From Chrysomallon squamiferum (taxonomy: Eukaryota > Mollusca > Gastropoda > Neomphalida > Peltospiridae), in assembly GCA_012295275.1 (NCBI GenBank), contig CM022670.1, positions 16,116,698 to 16,180,697 on the forward strand: 64,000 nt of DNA, given 5' to 3'. This document shows, piece by piece, positions 52,119-64,000 of this stretch. A program made the position numbers and the translations under genes. How positions within the stretch are numbered: position 1 is the first letter of the stretch; each line of letters opens with the position of its first letter. Below the pieces are notes generated by a model. It saw only the letters and a list, made by a program, of their open reading frames with translations. It ran no database searches and was not told the DNA's origin.

Positions 52119-55100
52119 TAAAAAAAATCAAAAAAAATAAAAATAAAAAATAAAAATAAAATAAAATAAATAATAAATAATAATAATATTAATAATAATT
52201 AAATAAAATTAAAAATTTCCTCAGCCCTGATTTAAAGAGTTCTTTCCCATACTTTAAATAAGATTAAAAATAATTTGAAAGACAATAAATTGTTTTACAA
52301 ATTATTATTTTTAAAAATCTACATTCTGATAGTTTAAAGGCCCATTACTTTTGTTTTCACTGTTAAGATTAGTTGTAGTTAAAAAACAAGAAAGAAATAG
52401 AATTCTTAAACACGTACTGTTAAAATAGTTTAATAACTTATAATTACTACATACTTACATCAAATTATGTGCTGTGCCTTTTTTTCTCTTTTTTTTCAGA
52501 GTCTGGCAACAGAAGCAATATTACATATGATTTTTATTTTACAGAACATTTGTATTTTGTAAGCTTAAAGAAGAAGCCAAAACCGACCTCAGGAATTTAT
52601 TATTTCTGTACTGATAGGGAGTTCATGTATGACAGGCAAGTATAAAAATTTATGATCTGGTTAAATAACTTAGTGGTTTTTTTAGTATTCTTTCTGTGTA
52701 GTGCTGGTTATTGTTTATAAGTAGAAATTGATCATTTAAATGATTCGAAGATGGAACTTAAAAAGTACATTTTATTGTCAGATAAAATCTGAATTATTAT
52801 ATTGTCAATATTTAAAAGCTTGTATATCATAAAGCCAAATAATTATTTTAACACTTGTTTCAGGCAAATTTTAAATTGATGTGTCAAATAGACATGATTA
52901 GCTTTTCTAGTATGGTTTGCACAAAATCTGACTGATCTTTACAAAATCTTTTCTTAAATGTAATTTTCTTCAGGATTACATACTGTATAATAGTTTCTAC
53001 AACTATATCCAAAAACTGATGATGAAATTAATGAAATATTTGATTTCTCAAAAAAGAAAGAAATACAAGCATGTACTCTATATATACGACTAATAAAATG
53101 CTTAATTCATCAGTCTGAAATTGCACTTTTATAAGCATGATCACTTGACATTATTTGGACTGTTATTCTCTCTTAATTGCTAGTAGTTACTTTAAATAAT
53201 AAGAAAAAAAAAAATAATTATATTTGTCAGTGACAAGAATAATGTCATAACAAAAGGTTTTTTGAAAGGATTTGATTAATGAGCATGTAGTGCGATAGAC
53301 TTAAAAAATAGGGAGAAGTGAGAAATGATAAACTTTAGGGGGTAGTAAGACTTTGTGAAGAAGAAATCAGACAAAAAAGCCAAATGTGTTTAAAAACCAA
53401 ATATTTATTTTAACACAACACAGATCTTTGAACATGTCAATGAACAGTTGAATACTTTGGTGGTCAGTGACTATAAATGTTTCAGATTTTATCTTTCTTC
53501 CAGTTTTTTCAGAGCCTTGATGAAATCAAAACAAACAATGCCTGATCCAAGTCATTCAGTGTATTATTCAGTTGTATTCTCATCTTTACTTACAATTACT
53601 TACAGTATGGTACCTCAGACACCTCTCGCATAGTTTTGTAAATTGAAATCTCTACTGTCCATCTAGTTATGTGCAGACATTTATTATGTCCATCTCAGTT
53701 AATGTAATTTTTATACAAGTTTTATGATAGAACTGCTTTTATTGTTAATTTCTAATTACAACAGAATGGTGCATTTTTGCAGCTGTTCAGAGAGCTCATT
53801 ACATGATGGTCTTCTATCTGACTAGCTAGTGATAAACATCCATCTCTAGTCCTTGGTCATAAAAACACAGTCTGTATCAATAAAGTGAATACTGTGAGAA
53901 AGTTCAGAATTTGAAATTTTCATTGAAACAAAAATAAACTGTTAATAATCTTTATTAATAATCTTGTGACTGAAAGCAGTGAAACTGGAAAATTCGTCAG
54001 CATTATTTTTGAAATTTTCATTGAAACAAAAATAAACTTAATAATCTTTGTTAATAATCTTGGTGACTGAAAGCAGTAAAACTGGAAAATTTGTCAGCAT
54101 TATTTTTGAAATTTTCATTGAAACAAAAATAAACTGTTAATAATCTTGGTGACTGAAAGCAGTGAAACTGGAAAAGTAGTCAACATTATTTTTGTGATTT
54201 ATATATTATGCCTCTTGCACAATAAAATATTTAATAGATAATTTAATGTAAATAAAGTCTGCTAGCCAATCACATGATCGTTGGGTTAAAAGTACTACAA
54301 TGAGTACTACAAAAGGGCAAATATTTTGCCCTAGTCACCCTGTAACATGAACTCTGAGTAATACATTTCAGTTTAAATTCTCTCTGAAATAAGAGAATTC
54401 ATGTTTAAGAATATTAATAATGATATCTTCAAATTTGCACTGTAGTAAGGAAATTTTATTCTAAATATATATGAAGTAGCTGGGTCATATCTGTGGACAT
54501 CGTTCATCACAGCTCAAAGAAATGATGGCAGAAACACTTGCATTACTGAACACTAAAAATTTATTTATTTTTTGTCACAGATAAACCAAATTATTTATTC
54601 ACTAATATGGTTTATGATTTCTGATTTCTAAAATTCTCTATTAAAACTAAATTTGATCCCAAATTTAATAATATTGATTTACCAGCTTTTGTATTTGAAT
54701 TGTTTGCTTATTATTATTATTTCATTGCTTTGTTTCAGGTTCAACTTTGACTTTGGGCCTCTAAATTTAGGACTTGTTTTTAGATTTTGTTGCAAGTTGG
54801 AGAGCTTACTAGATGTAAGAATTTACATAGAATAAGCCAAGATAATCACATGAACTTTTACTCAGAATTACAAATCTTTACAGGGTCTTGGTGTGAATAT
54901 AGTTTTATATTTTGTATGTGGTTCTTAGTATTCTTTTTAAAAGTTTAAAATAAAAATAATTTATGAATCACAATACTTAATAGTTTATTATTTTGTTTTC
55001 AGTGTTTGCCACTGGCAAATCACAAAATTGTGTATTATACCAGGTGCAGTGCAAAAACACGTGCCAATGCAGCCTTTCTGATTGGCTGTTATGCTGTAAG

Positions 55101-55251
55101 TATATATCGTATATATTCTATTTTGGACTAAGATGCTGTTAATAATGTAAACTGTATTAGGATACAAGTTTGATATGAATGCAAATCGTATGATTATTCA
55201 ATCATAATTTATGAATGGAAAAATGTCATGCATATAATGCAGATTTGGTTG

Positions 55252-55284
<33 letters not shown>

Positions 55285-58200
55285 AGAGTTGCCATTTCCT
55301 GAGCTTAAATTAAGACCTTTTATTTATATGTTGAATTTTTTCCATTTTCAGATTCTACGTTTGAATAAAACACCAGAAGAAACCTACAACATGCTTGTTG
55401 TAGCAGCAGCAGATCAGCCGTTCCGGACATTCAGGTAAAACATACTTTGTCATTCAGTTATTTATATATTAATATACTTGTCTTGGATTTTAATATATAC
55501 TTTTGGTATAATAATAATAATAATAACAGTAACAATAATAATAGCCTGTTTACAACTGCTAATTATTTATCTTCATTATTGTATTTAAACATGATGTGAC
55601 CTTGATAGGATGTTTATAAGTAGAAAGCTGTGCTTAACACATTTATTCAACATTATGGTAACTTTCAATATAACTGCCACTAAATTAAACAAAATATATC
55701 ATTGTTTGATTAAAAGTAATTTTGTTTTTAGAATAACCCTCGCCCCAGCAAAAATCTGATTAAAAACAGTAGACAAAATAATTGTACTGTTGATACTTTC
55801 CATCCCTAAATTTCAAAATGTCCTAAAAAGTATCTATATACTTAGATCTTCATAAAAACAATAGCTGATAAGAATTAAAAATTATGCAGTAATGTCTACA
55901 GTATTATAATGTTTGTTATTATTTCCTAGGGATGCAGGATTTGGATCTTGCTCGTATAAACTTACCTTGCTGGATTGCTTCAAAGCAATGAAAAAAGTAA
56001 ATTTTATAGATCAAAATGCATAGATATAAGAGAATTAAATTTTATTATGAAATAAACTGGCATATCTTTTTTAAAATCTACTATCTTACCAGAGTTGAAT
56101 TTTATATAAAATTATCAGTTAAATAGAACGTAAAAAAGTGAGACTGAAATCAATTAAAAACCATTTGACTAAATAGGTCCTGCCAGTTTTAGTAGATATT
56201 TTTTTTAAATACTAATAAATTACAACAGAGAAGTAATGAAATGTTTTGAAAAGTTTTATTTTCCTCCATGTTTTTAAATTAAATCAACCAACTAGAAAAT
56301 TTTTTCTTGAATGGCAGAAATGAGTTTCTTAGTTGTTCTTGTTATTGTTACATTTTTTTTTTTATACTGCTAGGCGCAAGACAATGGATTCTTTGATTTC
56401 TATAATTTTGACATCTCACAGTATGAGTATTATGACGTATGTATCCATAAAAGTTATAAGTTATTGAATTTAATTCATTCTAAGCAATTACACTTTAATA
56501 AGTAATATCAGTGATGTATTTGTTTTACAATTTAAAAGCTTCAGTTAAAGATGTAAATATTTAATATTATTGTTCCATATGTATAATTTTACTGTAACTG
56601 AAACTTGTACAAATGATTCATATTTAACATCCTGGTAACATTGTGTAGATAATATTTAAGCAAACTCTTGTTACTTGGTGTAATAGAGAGATGTGATGAG
56701 AGGAAACATGCTGCTGCCACCCAGTGAGCGACCATTATCACTACAACAATTTTTAAAAGCCTGTAAACAGCCTGTGAGGGTTAAAATTAATTTATTAAAT
56801 ATGTGCATTTTACAGATTAATTTGAGATCAAGAAGAAAAACAACATAGATCCATAAAACATTCTGAGTAAACATTCACCTTTTTTATATATTTTGGTTTA
56901 TTTTCGGCACTTGGGATAATTTATATAATATGTGGTGGGTGAAAAAACAAAGTATCTTGGACAATAAAAAACATTGAAAATAACATTCCTTTTAAAACCC
57001 TGTATCTGGAAATGTATTTTCTTCAGGATTAAACTGGATTTAAAACATCAGTCCTATATACAATTGGACTTCTTTTGTTGTTTTTTCACAGAAAGTTCAC
57101 AATGGAGATTTGCATTGGGTGATCCCAAACAAGATTTTAGCGTTTTCTGGGCCTCAACGAAAAACAGAGATAGATGAAAATGGTATGAAATAAAAATAAG
57201 GCATAGTTTAAAGTTCCTACATCATAGTTCATGTTGATTTTATACTAACACCATTGCATGTTATTTTGGTTTTGTGAAATGCCAGCCAGAAATATTTATT
57301 ATTTTTTTATTTTGTCAAGCAGTTTAACATTGTTAAAAAAATAGAAAATTTCACCAGATATCAATGTATATTTATCATTTTTAAGAAATGTGAAAACAAT
57401 GTCTCTGAGCAAAAATCAGTCAAAACACACATATAAAACACCTGCCAGTCTATCACTTTTTGTTTTTGTTGATTGTTGAAACATTTACTAGTTAAATTTC
57501 AACTGCTTATTTTCCTTTTAATTTTTGTTACTGTTGGTTTGAAAAATGTACTATTATCAACTTACAATAATTTATATTCTTATTGTTCTGTTTGAGACTT
57601 TTAAAATTGTGTTGACATTATTATTCTTACATGAGGTTTTTTTCTTTTTCTTTTTTTAATTATATGTTAAAAATTTTTTTTCTAATTTCTTAGTATTTTA
57701 ATGAAGTAATTATTATTTCTATGTTTCAAAAATAGCACAAGAATCATTGAGATGAATGTATTTAAACTAGAATTACATCAAATTAAAAGTGATAGTGTTA
57801 GAAAACAGTTTTTGATCTAATTTAAACTACAACTGTTTCTGAGATAGCAAATAAATAATATTTTTCTGGCATGTGCTTGACAAAACAAGAAGTTTTAGTT
57901 TCTTATTGTGTTCTCTACACAAGCAGATTAATTGGTGCTCAAGGAGTCAGCTCTGATTAAACTGCTGGTGCAGGTTTTTTCTATCCACAACCAAATAGAC
58001 AATGTATAAAATTAGTTTTTATTTTTGGAATACACATTTATGCCATTATTTCCTATTTTAACATTCATGTTTATATATAAGTTGTGCTCATGTAAGTAAG
58101 AATTTTAATTAAGAGAAACTGATTAAATTTAAATGATGACATACTTGTAAATGATTCCAGGGAAATTCACTCTAGTTTTATACAGTTTTTATTTTGGTTG

Positions 58201-61200
58201 GTGGTGTATATTTTCAGTTTCAGAAATATCTGTCTTAAGATTGTACACTTCCTTTGAGAAGAATACTTTTGTAGTAAATATTTTGTACATTTGCATTCTC
58301 CATGTTTGTTTTAAAATTATTATTCAATACAAAGTATGTGAAATTATTTTTCTTTTAGGGGATCCAGAACATCAGCTTTTGATCCAGAAAATATTAAAAT
58401 AAATATAATTAGTAAATAACGAATTGTCAAAAAGTAAATAATAGTAACAAATTTCATTTAAATGTCACTCAAGCAAATCACTAGAGAATGTCATTAAGAT
58501 GACACTTAACATGAATGCTTCTAAGACAGAGAATGCAATTTAACTTGTGAGACCAAAGATATTTCTTATCATTGTTACTAATTTTTCATGTATTCTGTTT
58601 GGCCCTGCAGTGAGTAGAAAATGAAGATCTCAAGTGGACTGATAACAACAAATATCTACCTTACAGTGGACCACATACAAAGCAGGCTAGAGTTTGGTAT
58701 GACTGAGAAATCTTTCACTTCAAATCAAGCTTACTCACTTTGTGTGGCATGCCTTTCCATAATTATTAACAGTGTTCTGTATCCAAGATTATGATGCATG
58801 TTTAAAGAGAGAAAGAAAAACAAACTAATATTTGTTTTAATACTCTTTCTTCTTGTTGCTAAGAACACTTTCTTCTAGTCTTATTTTCACATCCAAGTTG
58901 TTTCTTCTTTCTAAAAATTTACAATTTCACTTCCATCTTGTTTTTTGTTTTTTTGTTTGTTCATTTTATTCTTTTACTTAAAAGTTGTTGTGTGCTCATA
59001 TTGAAATATAACAATGTGTCAGGTTATAAGTATGTTTATTAATTTAATAGTGCACTGAAATATTTTATTCCTTCTATTTTCTTGTATTTTCTTGTAGATT
59101 CTTAGTGATCACTAAAACATATTTTGATATTTACAATCATCACAAATTAATATATTCAGAGTGTTGTTTTTCAGTTCACTATAACATTTTAAAAATATTT
59201 CTGAAAAATGCATTCCATTGAAAAGTTGATAGAATGATATTTAAGACCATTGTTACAGTGAGTCATTTAAGCGGTTGATTTAATGTTTCATTTAAGTGAA
59301 TAAACCTTATTCAGAAAAAAATAAAAATAGAAAATTTGTTATGAACATTTCAAGAAAATTGGTTAGTTTCACTGGTATTGAAATGCAAACTGTACTCTAA
59401 AATGTCACGTAATTCTTAAACCTGTCTGCTTTCAGACGTGTTACTTTTTAAATTTTGTCAAAGGGAAATAACTCATGAATAAAACATTTTAAGCTGATAA
59501 TTTAATTTGAATAAAATCTTTAAAATTATTGTTTTTTTCTTGAATATATGCTCTATGTGATTACTGTATATGGAGTGTATGAATAATAATTTTATCTTCT
59601 TTTCAGGAAATCTGACATTTTCACCTGGAGACTACGTCCCTATTTTGCAAAATCATAATGTGTCAACAATTATACGACTAAATCAAAAAAAATATAATGC
59701 CAACACATTTGTAAGAGCTGGTTTTGAGTTTTACGACCTTTACTTTGAAGATGGCACTGTTCCAAGCAATAAAATCATCCAGAAATTCTTAAAAATAGCA
59801 GAAAGTCCTAATCGTACGATTGCAGTACACTGTAAAGGTAGAGCTTTGATATTTTCTCAGATTCATCAAGTAAAGTCTGTTTAAAACTTAAGTGCTGATG
59901 TTCATTTACTAAGTAAATATTTAAATTAATTTTCAGCTGGACTAGGTCGGACCGGCACACTAATATGCTGTTACCTAATGAAGCATTATAAATTCACAGC
60001 CGCCGAAGCCATCGCATGGAATAGAATCACACGTCCAGGATCAGTGCTTGGGAGACAGCAAAACTTTCTTGAAGAGTAAATCTGTTTTATGTATATACAT
60101 ACATGCATAATACACACACAAACATAAAATGTGTATGTCAGTTACATAAAATAGGGCTCTTTTTAGTAAATTGTATTTAACTGAACATCCAAGCAGTTTG
60201 AAATATAACTTTTTTCACCAAAATATTTCTGTGAAATAAAATGTTTTATTACAAGAAAAAAACAAAAAGAAAGAATGAAATAAAATGATTTGTTGATAAA
60301 GTGTTAAATGTATCAAACTGTTGTTTCAGAAAGCAAGACTGGCTTTGGCATGAGGGAGATTTATACAGAGAGGAGGAAATCAGGAAGAACAACAGACCTT
60401 GGCTTTCAAAACTGGTCTTGTGGGTTCAAGAAGTCTTTTCTCCAGACAACAAAAACACGAATAGTATTCATTATCAAGAAAATCATGTAAGTATTATAAC
60501 ATGAAAAAAACACCAAGATATTTGTGTTGAAAAGACCATTTTAATCTCAGATTTATTTATTATTGAGATGATGTTTATATGTAATGTTATGTTTAATGTA
60601 ATATAGAACATTTCACTTTGAAAACATTTCGTGATGCAGTTTTTATTTTCTTAACTATTTCTCACACACAAAAGGAAATGATTATTATTAGAAATGAAAG
60701 AAAAATTATTAGATTATAAAATATATGTATTTATTTTTAATTAATTTTTAGATATATTGCGAGTCATCTGCAGTCAGTGACAGTGAAGAAACCCAAGGCG
60801 ACAAATTGAACAAGAAAAAACGCCGACATTGTGCCCTAAATTAGTATGAAACGTTCATAACTTTGTAATAACAAAAGAATCTATGTTTGCACCTCTGTTT
60901 ACATGATAGATGAAAACTTTACCTATATTTTGACTAGGTAATGCAAGTACTCGTCTATAAGTTGCACCTCAAGTATTGCTTTGAAAAATGGTAGACGATT
61001 TTATGAAATATATATAATTTAGATTCTTTAGAATACAGGTTTACTTGAGTCTGTGACCGTATGTCTTTAGATAGCTATAAATTAAAGGAATGACAGATTA
61101 TATTCCTTTTTTTTTAATCTCCATGCTAACCCTGCAAAATAAGTGTTCTGTAAAAATCTCTGAGAAACATGTCTTCTCAATCTAATTTTTCAGAAAATGT

Positions 61201-62501
61201 ATAAGAAAATTAATGTTAACAGTATTTTAAAAAGGTGTTTATTACATGTGTGTTATTTGTAATCATTTTGTTATGAATATACTTATTGCTTTCTAATTTT
61301 GGTTTCAGTGATTGTGAAATAAGTCAAGCGAAAAGATTTAAAAAAACTGTTATTTCTCATGGAAATAATTTTGGAAACTCCAAGCAAAATACCTGGCTTT
61401 TGGATCGTCAGTACTGTACAAAATACAGGTAAGAAATTTTGTGTGATGCTGATATTTTTAGTTTTTTATTACATCAAATGAAAGTGACATTTATCTTCTA
61501 GCTCATAGGTGAAAATAGTTTGAAATGTTTATATTATAGTTTGACATTTCTAGTGTCCTAAATTTATAACTGTTCTAAGATGAAATGTGTCTTTTTAAAA
61601 ATGTTTTTTATTATTAGAGAATCACAATTACAGCCAGTCCTAAAGATCAAAATCAGATATGCAGCCCAGTATCATTAAAATTGGAAGTTTTCATTTGGTA
61701 CTTAATGATCTGTATTAAATCATTAACTGTGTGGTTTTCTTCTGGGTTATTTTTTCTGTTATTATTGTTGCTATTGTCTTAATGTCTGCTTTTTGTGTTG
61801 ACTCTTCATGTTAAACTGTGATAACATCTTAACAAAAAGTGATACGAGTATTAATTGACAGTGTCAGCATATTTTTCTTCATTTGCATGGTATTAAAGAT
61901 TCTTATAAATGAAGTCAGTTTTATTTTTTGAAGTAATACAAATATTTCCATGCTGTTTTTGTTTTTTCTTTCCCCACATTTATTGTTAAACAGTACTAAT
62001 TCAAACTTCAGCCAGCAATAATAATAATATTATTTTCCTGTCATGTTTATTTATCTTCCAGACATGGCCTTGATAGGAGTACAAACTGCCTAGCAAAGAA
62101 TTACAAAAGGAAACTCTTCATGGAAATTCACAAACCATCAAATGGCCATTTGCACAAATATTTCTTACGATCTTGCACTGATGTAAGTCAGATATTGACA
62201 TCTTTCTTGTGATTTGCACAGAAATCATATACAATGGTTCTCACATAATTGTATAGCTGTTATTTTTTTTTTCAAACCATTTCACTTCTTCATTCCATTG
62301 ATTAAAATGTCTAAATGCTATCTTCTTGTATATGACCTCTTTTCATGCTATTAAATATCCTTTACTAACATAATCATTATTTCAGGAATGGATTTCATTT
62401 AATAGTCTTAACATTTTTAAACATGTGTAATTATTATTGTGTGGAAGAGAATTTATAATTGATCTCTTTCATTTCAGATCAAAGTCACTGCACACTACTA
62501 A
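51425..62501 (+). CDS. CDC14: CDC14-type dual-specificity protein phosphatase
   Basis: CDC14 removes phosphate from Ser-Pro sites of CDK substrates and acts in mitotic exit, cilia and DNA-damage control. Fifteen exons, phases checked: 51425-51470, 52500-52635, 54739-54814, 55003-55095, 55352-55434, 55930-55996, 56374-56436, 57092-57182, 59607-59837, 59937-60075, 60330-60486, 60752-60843, 61309-61428, 62062-62182, 62478-62501; 512 residues. The first exon (GSICEF) matches the short first exon of human CDC14A (GACEF), fixing the start. The N-terminal DSP-like domain has [30 protein letters not shown] and [18 protein letters not shown]. The catalytic domain has D267 in YFEDGTVPS as general acid and the P-loop [11 protein letters not shown] with C294 and R300; the 27-residue spacing equals that of human CDC14A/B. 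The basic KKKRR at 415-419 may be a nuclear localisation signal. The usual IAWIRICRPGSIIG reads [14 protein letters not shown] here, so this is a divergent member. Intron 2 has a GC donor. The C-terminal tail is shorter than in human CDC14A (594 residues). Confidence 0.94.
52070..52206. repeat. A-rich (AAT)n/(AAAAT)n compound tract in CDC14 intron 1
   Basis: A poly(A) run passes into AAT units and AAAAT/AAAT variants. Low complexity; no coding sense. Confidence 0.93.
52636..52637 (+). other. non-canonical GC splice donor, CDC14 intron 2
   Basis: The exon ends GACAG and the intron begins GCAAGT, the standard form of GC-AG donors. Phase 2 joining to the exon at 54739 gives the conserved Asp-Arg-Phe-Asn-Phe-Asp-Phe-Gly. 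Using the GT two codons later would shift the frame into an immediate stop. Confidence 0.9.
53913..54193. repeat. ~97-bp tandem repeat, three units
   Basis: Units start at 53913, 54011 and 54108 with GAAATTTTCATTGAAACAAA and contain GTGACTGAAAGCAGTGAAAC; the third is shortened to about 86 bp by loss of an internal block. In CDC14 intron 2. Confidence 0.95.
57183..59606 (+). other. CDC14 intron 8 (2.4 kb)
   Basis: Separates the N-terminal domain from the catalytic-domain exons. No exon is recognised inside; the ORF at 58151-58402 has no similarity and would not fit the phase-1 joint. T-rich with no striking repeat. Confidence 0.85.
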
Positions 62502-62557
62502 GACTTTTCATTTTCAAAGATAAATAATTTGTCCACATGGTCGAATGTAAAGAACTG

Positions 62558-62890
62558 GTTTGTAAATTATTAACGCTTTATTTATTTCTATATATTTAAA
62601 TGTATAGTTTGTATTCAATGTCACTAATGTTATTTAAGACCAACCAAAAGATACAATGTGCAGAAAAGTGATGTACTCATTTTGTATATTATTAACTCTT
62701 TGTTTATTTCTGTATATTTAAATATATAGTTGAAAGTAAATGATGTTATTTAATGTTAATCTAAAGACAAAATGTGCAGAAGGGAGATGTACTGATTTTG
62801 TAAGTTATTATTATCTTTATTTATTTCTATATACTTAACTGAATGGTTGTATCTGTATGATGTTTTTTAATTACAACCAAAAGATGCTAT
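62558..62890. repeat. ~118-bp degenerate tandem repeat, three units, in the CDC14 3' UTR
   Basis: Units begin near 62558, 62681 and 62796. Each has TTTATTTCTATATA-like, ATGATGTTATTTAA-like and AAAGAT/ACAATGTGCAGAA blocks in the same order. Likely transcribed as part of the CDC14 3' UTR. Confidence 0.85.
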
Positions 62891-63162
62891 TGTTGTTTAT
62901 ATGAGATGAAGTAGAACAGGAAAATTGAATGATCAAACTTTTTTTAAAGGAACATTTACATTAAAAAAAACATTATGCAAAAACTAAAGTTTCTACACCA
63001 GTGTATTATTTTAGCCATATTGTAATAATATAGAGTATCCCATTTTAAGTATATAGGCTATAGGTTATCTTCTCAATATCTCTTATATCAGTATTGATAA
63101 AACTGGTCATATATGTGAAAAGTTAGTTTTTTTTCATTAGCTCAGTTATATTTATTTAAATT

Positions 63163-63168
63163 CAATAA
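63163..63168 (+). terminator. candidate poly(A) signal of CDC14
   Basis: AATAAA about 660 bases after the stop codon. Other A-rich variants occur nearby, so the choice is tentative. Confidence 0.35.
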
Positions 63169-63315
63169 AAAGGTTTAATTCTAAGAATAAAAGAATTGAT
63201 GTAACAAAAAAATAAAAAAAGGAAAGAAGTGTACTACCAAGAAGGGAAATAGCTAAAACAGGACAGCATTGTAACTTTACACACATGCACACATAAAATC
63301 AGTTGCTCTGGGCTT

Positions 63316-63338
63316 TATAATTTTTTATTTTTTTTTTT

Positions 63339-63369
<31 letters not shown>

Positions 63370-63370
63370 G
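63316..63370. repeat. poly(T) block
   Basis: About 55 bases of almost pure T with a few A interruptions. Confidence 0.95.
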
Positions 63371-63620
63371 TCTCTGTTATTTGTGGTATTACCTTTTCCT
63401 ACACAGTATAATTTCTCATTTAAATGCTAAATAAAACTAATGCAATCACGTAGCCAATAAAGTACAGAAACTGCTGTTTGCGATATGTTTTAAAATGTCA
63501 CGATATTTTCTATTAGACTGTCTTTTTTGTTCTGTATCATTTAGAAAATTTCTGTAAATAAGAATATGAAATTCAATTTTCAAAATGGAAAGTTAAATGA
63601 TTTTCAATTTATAAAAAAAT

Positions 63621-63960
63621 AGATAATTGGAAATATATATTTTTTTAATTCATGCTTATTCATCATTTTCTAATTATTATTATTATTTTTTATTATTATT
63701 ATTATTTATTAAATTTTTTTATGGTCAGATAATTGGAAATTATTATATATATATATATATATTTATTTTCATGCTTATTCATCATTTTCTAATTATTATT
63801 ATTTTTTTGTTTAATTTATTTTTTATTATTATTATTATTATTATTTATTATCTTTATGTTCAGATAATTGGAAATATATATATGTATTTTAATTCAAATT
63901 TATTCATCATTTTCTAATTTTTATTATTTTTGTTTAATTTTATTTATTTATTTATTTATT
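63621..63960. repeat. AT-rich tandem repeat, three units
   Basis: Units begin AGATAATTGGAAAT at 63621, 63727 and 63862. Each contains TTATTCATCATTTTCTAATT followed by an ATT array of variable length, giving unequal unit sizes (about 106 and 135 bp). Confidence 0.92.
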
Positions 63961-64000
63961 TATTATTATTATTAATATATATTTCCACTGAATTGCTATC

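Larger units (their letters stand above)
52636..54738 (+). other. CDC14 intron 2 (2.1 kb)
   Basis: No nested gene is recognised. It contains a three-unit ~97-bp tandem repeat (53913-54193). A 61-residue ORF at 53448-53633 has no recognisable family. Confidence 0.85.
62502..64000 (+). other. CDC14 3' UTR and downstream flank
   Basis: After the TAA at 62499-62501 come three diverged ~118-bp units (62558-62890), an AATAAA at 63163-63168 in a plausible poly(A) position, a poly(T) block of about 55 bases (63316-63370) and a three-unit AT-rich repeat (63621-63960). No coding exon is seen. Confidence 0.7.

Noticed and set aside
58151-58402. Possible extra CDC14 exon containing [14 protein letters not shown]
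   Set aside because: It ends in a stop and is not needed: the exons 57092-57182 and 59607-59837 join in phase to give a continuous CDC14 domain.
60308-60490. Alternative-frame ORF over CDC14 exon 11
   Set aside because: Out of frame with the P-loop exon; the frame giving [13 protein letters not shown] matches the family.

Overview
The window is nuclear DNA of an animal. It is very AT-rich (clearly above two-thirds A+T by eye) and full of microsatellites, homopolymers and short tandem duplications. Coding sequence is confined to short exons with GT-AG borders inside T-rich introns. Protein families, intron density and the Tc1/mariner debris fit an invertebrate bilaterian, most plausibly a lophotrochozoan such as a mollusc; the species cannot be named from sequence alone. 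There is no operon, CRISPR array or rRNA, and no tRNA was recognised.

Four protein-coding genes can be read. (1) 604-3485, plus strand: the last six exons of a kynurenine/alpha-aminoadipate aminotransferase (AADAT/KAT2 type); its 5' part lies left of the window. (2) 6960-8168, plus strand: a complete single-coding-exon glycosyltransferase of family GT31 (beta-1,3-galactosyltransferase type), with a type II membrane anchor. (3) 44815-20884, minus strand: a ten-coding-exon TESK1/TESK2-type protein kinase, 671 residues as assembled, spread over 24 kb. (4) 51425-62501, plus strand: a fifteen-exon CDC14 dual-specificity phosphatase, 512 residues as assembled, with its catalytic residues intact. 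All exon joins for genes 1, 3 and 4 were checked for reading-frame phase by hand.

Layout: the GT31 gene and TESK converge on a 12.7 kb stretch with no coding signal, probably two long AU-rich 3' UTRs whose poly(A) signals meet near 15.6 kb. TESK and CDC14 diverge from a 6.6 kb intergenic stretch holding a decayed Tc1-like transposon, an unidentified exon-like ORF and the CDC14 promoter region (E2F-like, inverted CCAAT, E-box and CRE-like sites). The TESK introns hold a 214-bp mariner-type MITE and several minisatellites, one of them beside the splice donor of a 49-nt exon.

The four genes are not a pathway. TESK (cofilin/actin control) and CDC14 (cell cycle, cilia, DNA damage) are neighbours by position only. 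No undescribed system was found. The most notable items are the divergent CDC14 with a GC-AG intron, the MITE, the Tc1-like relic, the skew-defined convergent 3' UTRs, and a tandem duplication of a TESK splice-acceptor region.
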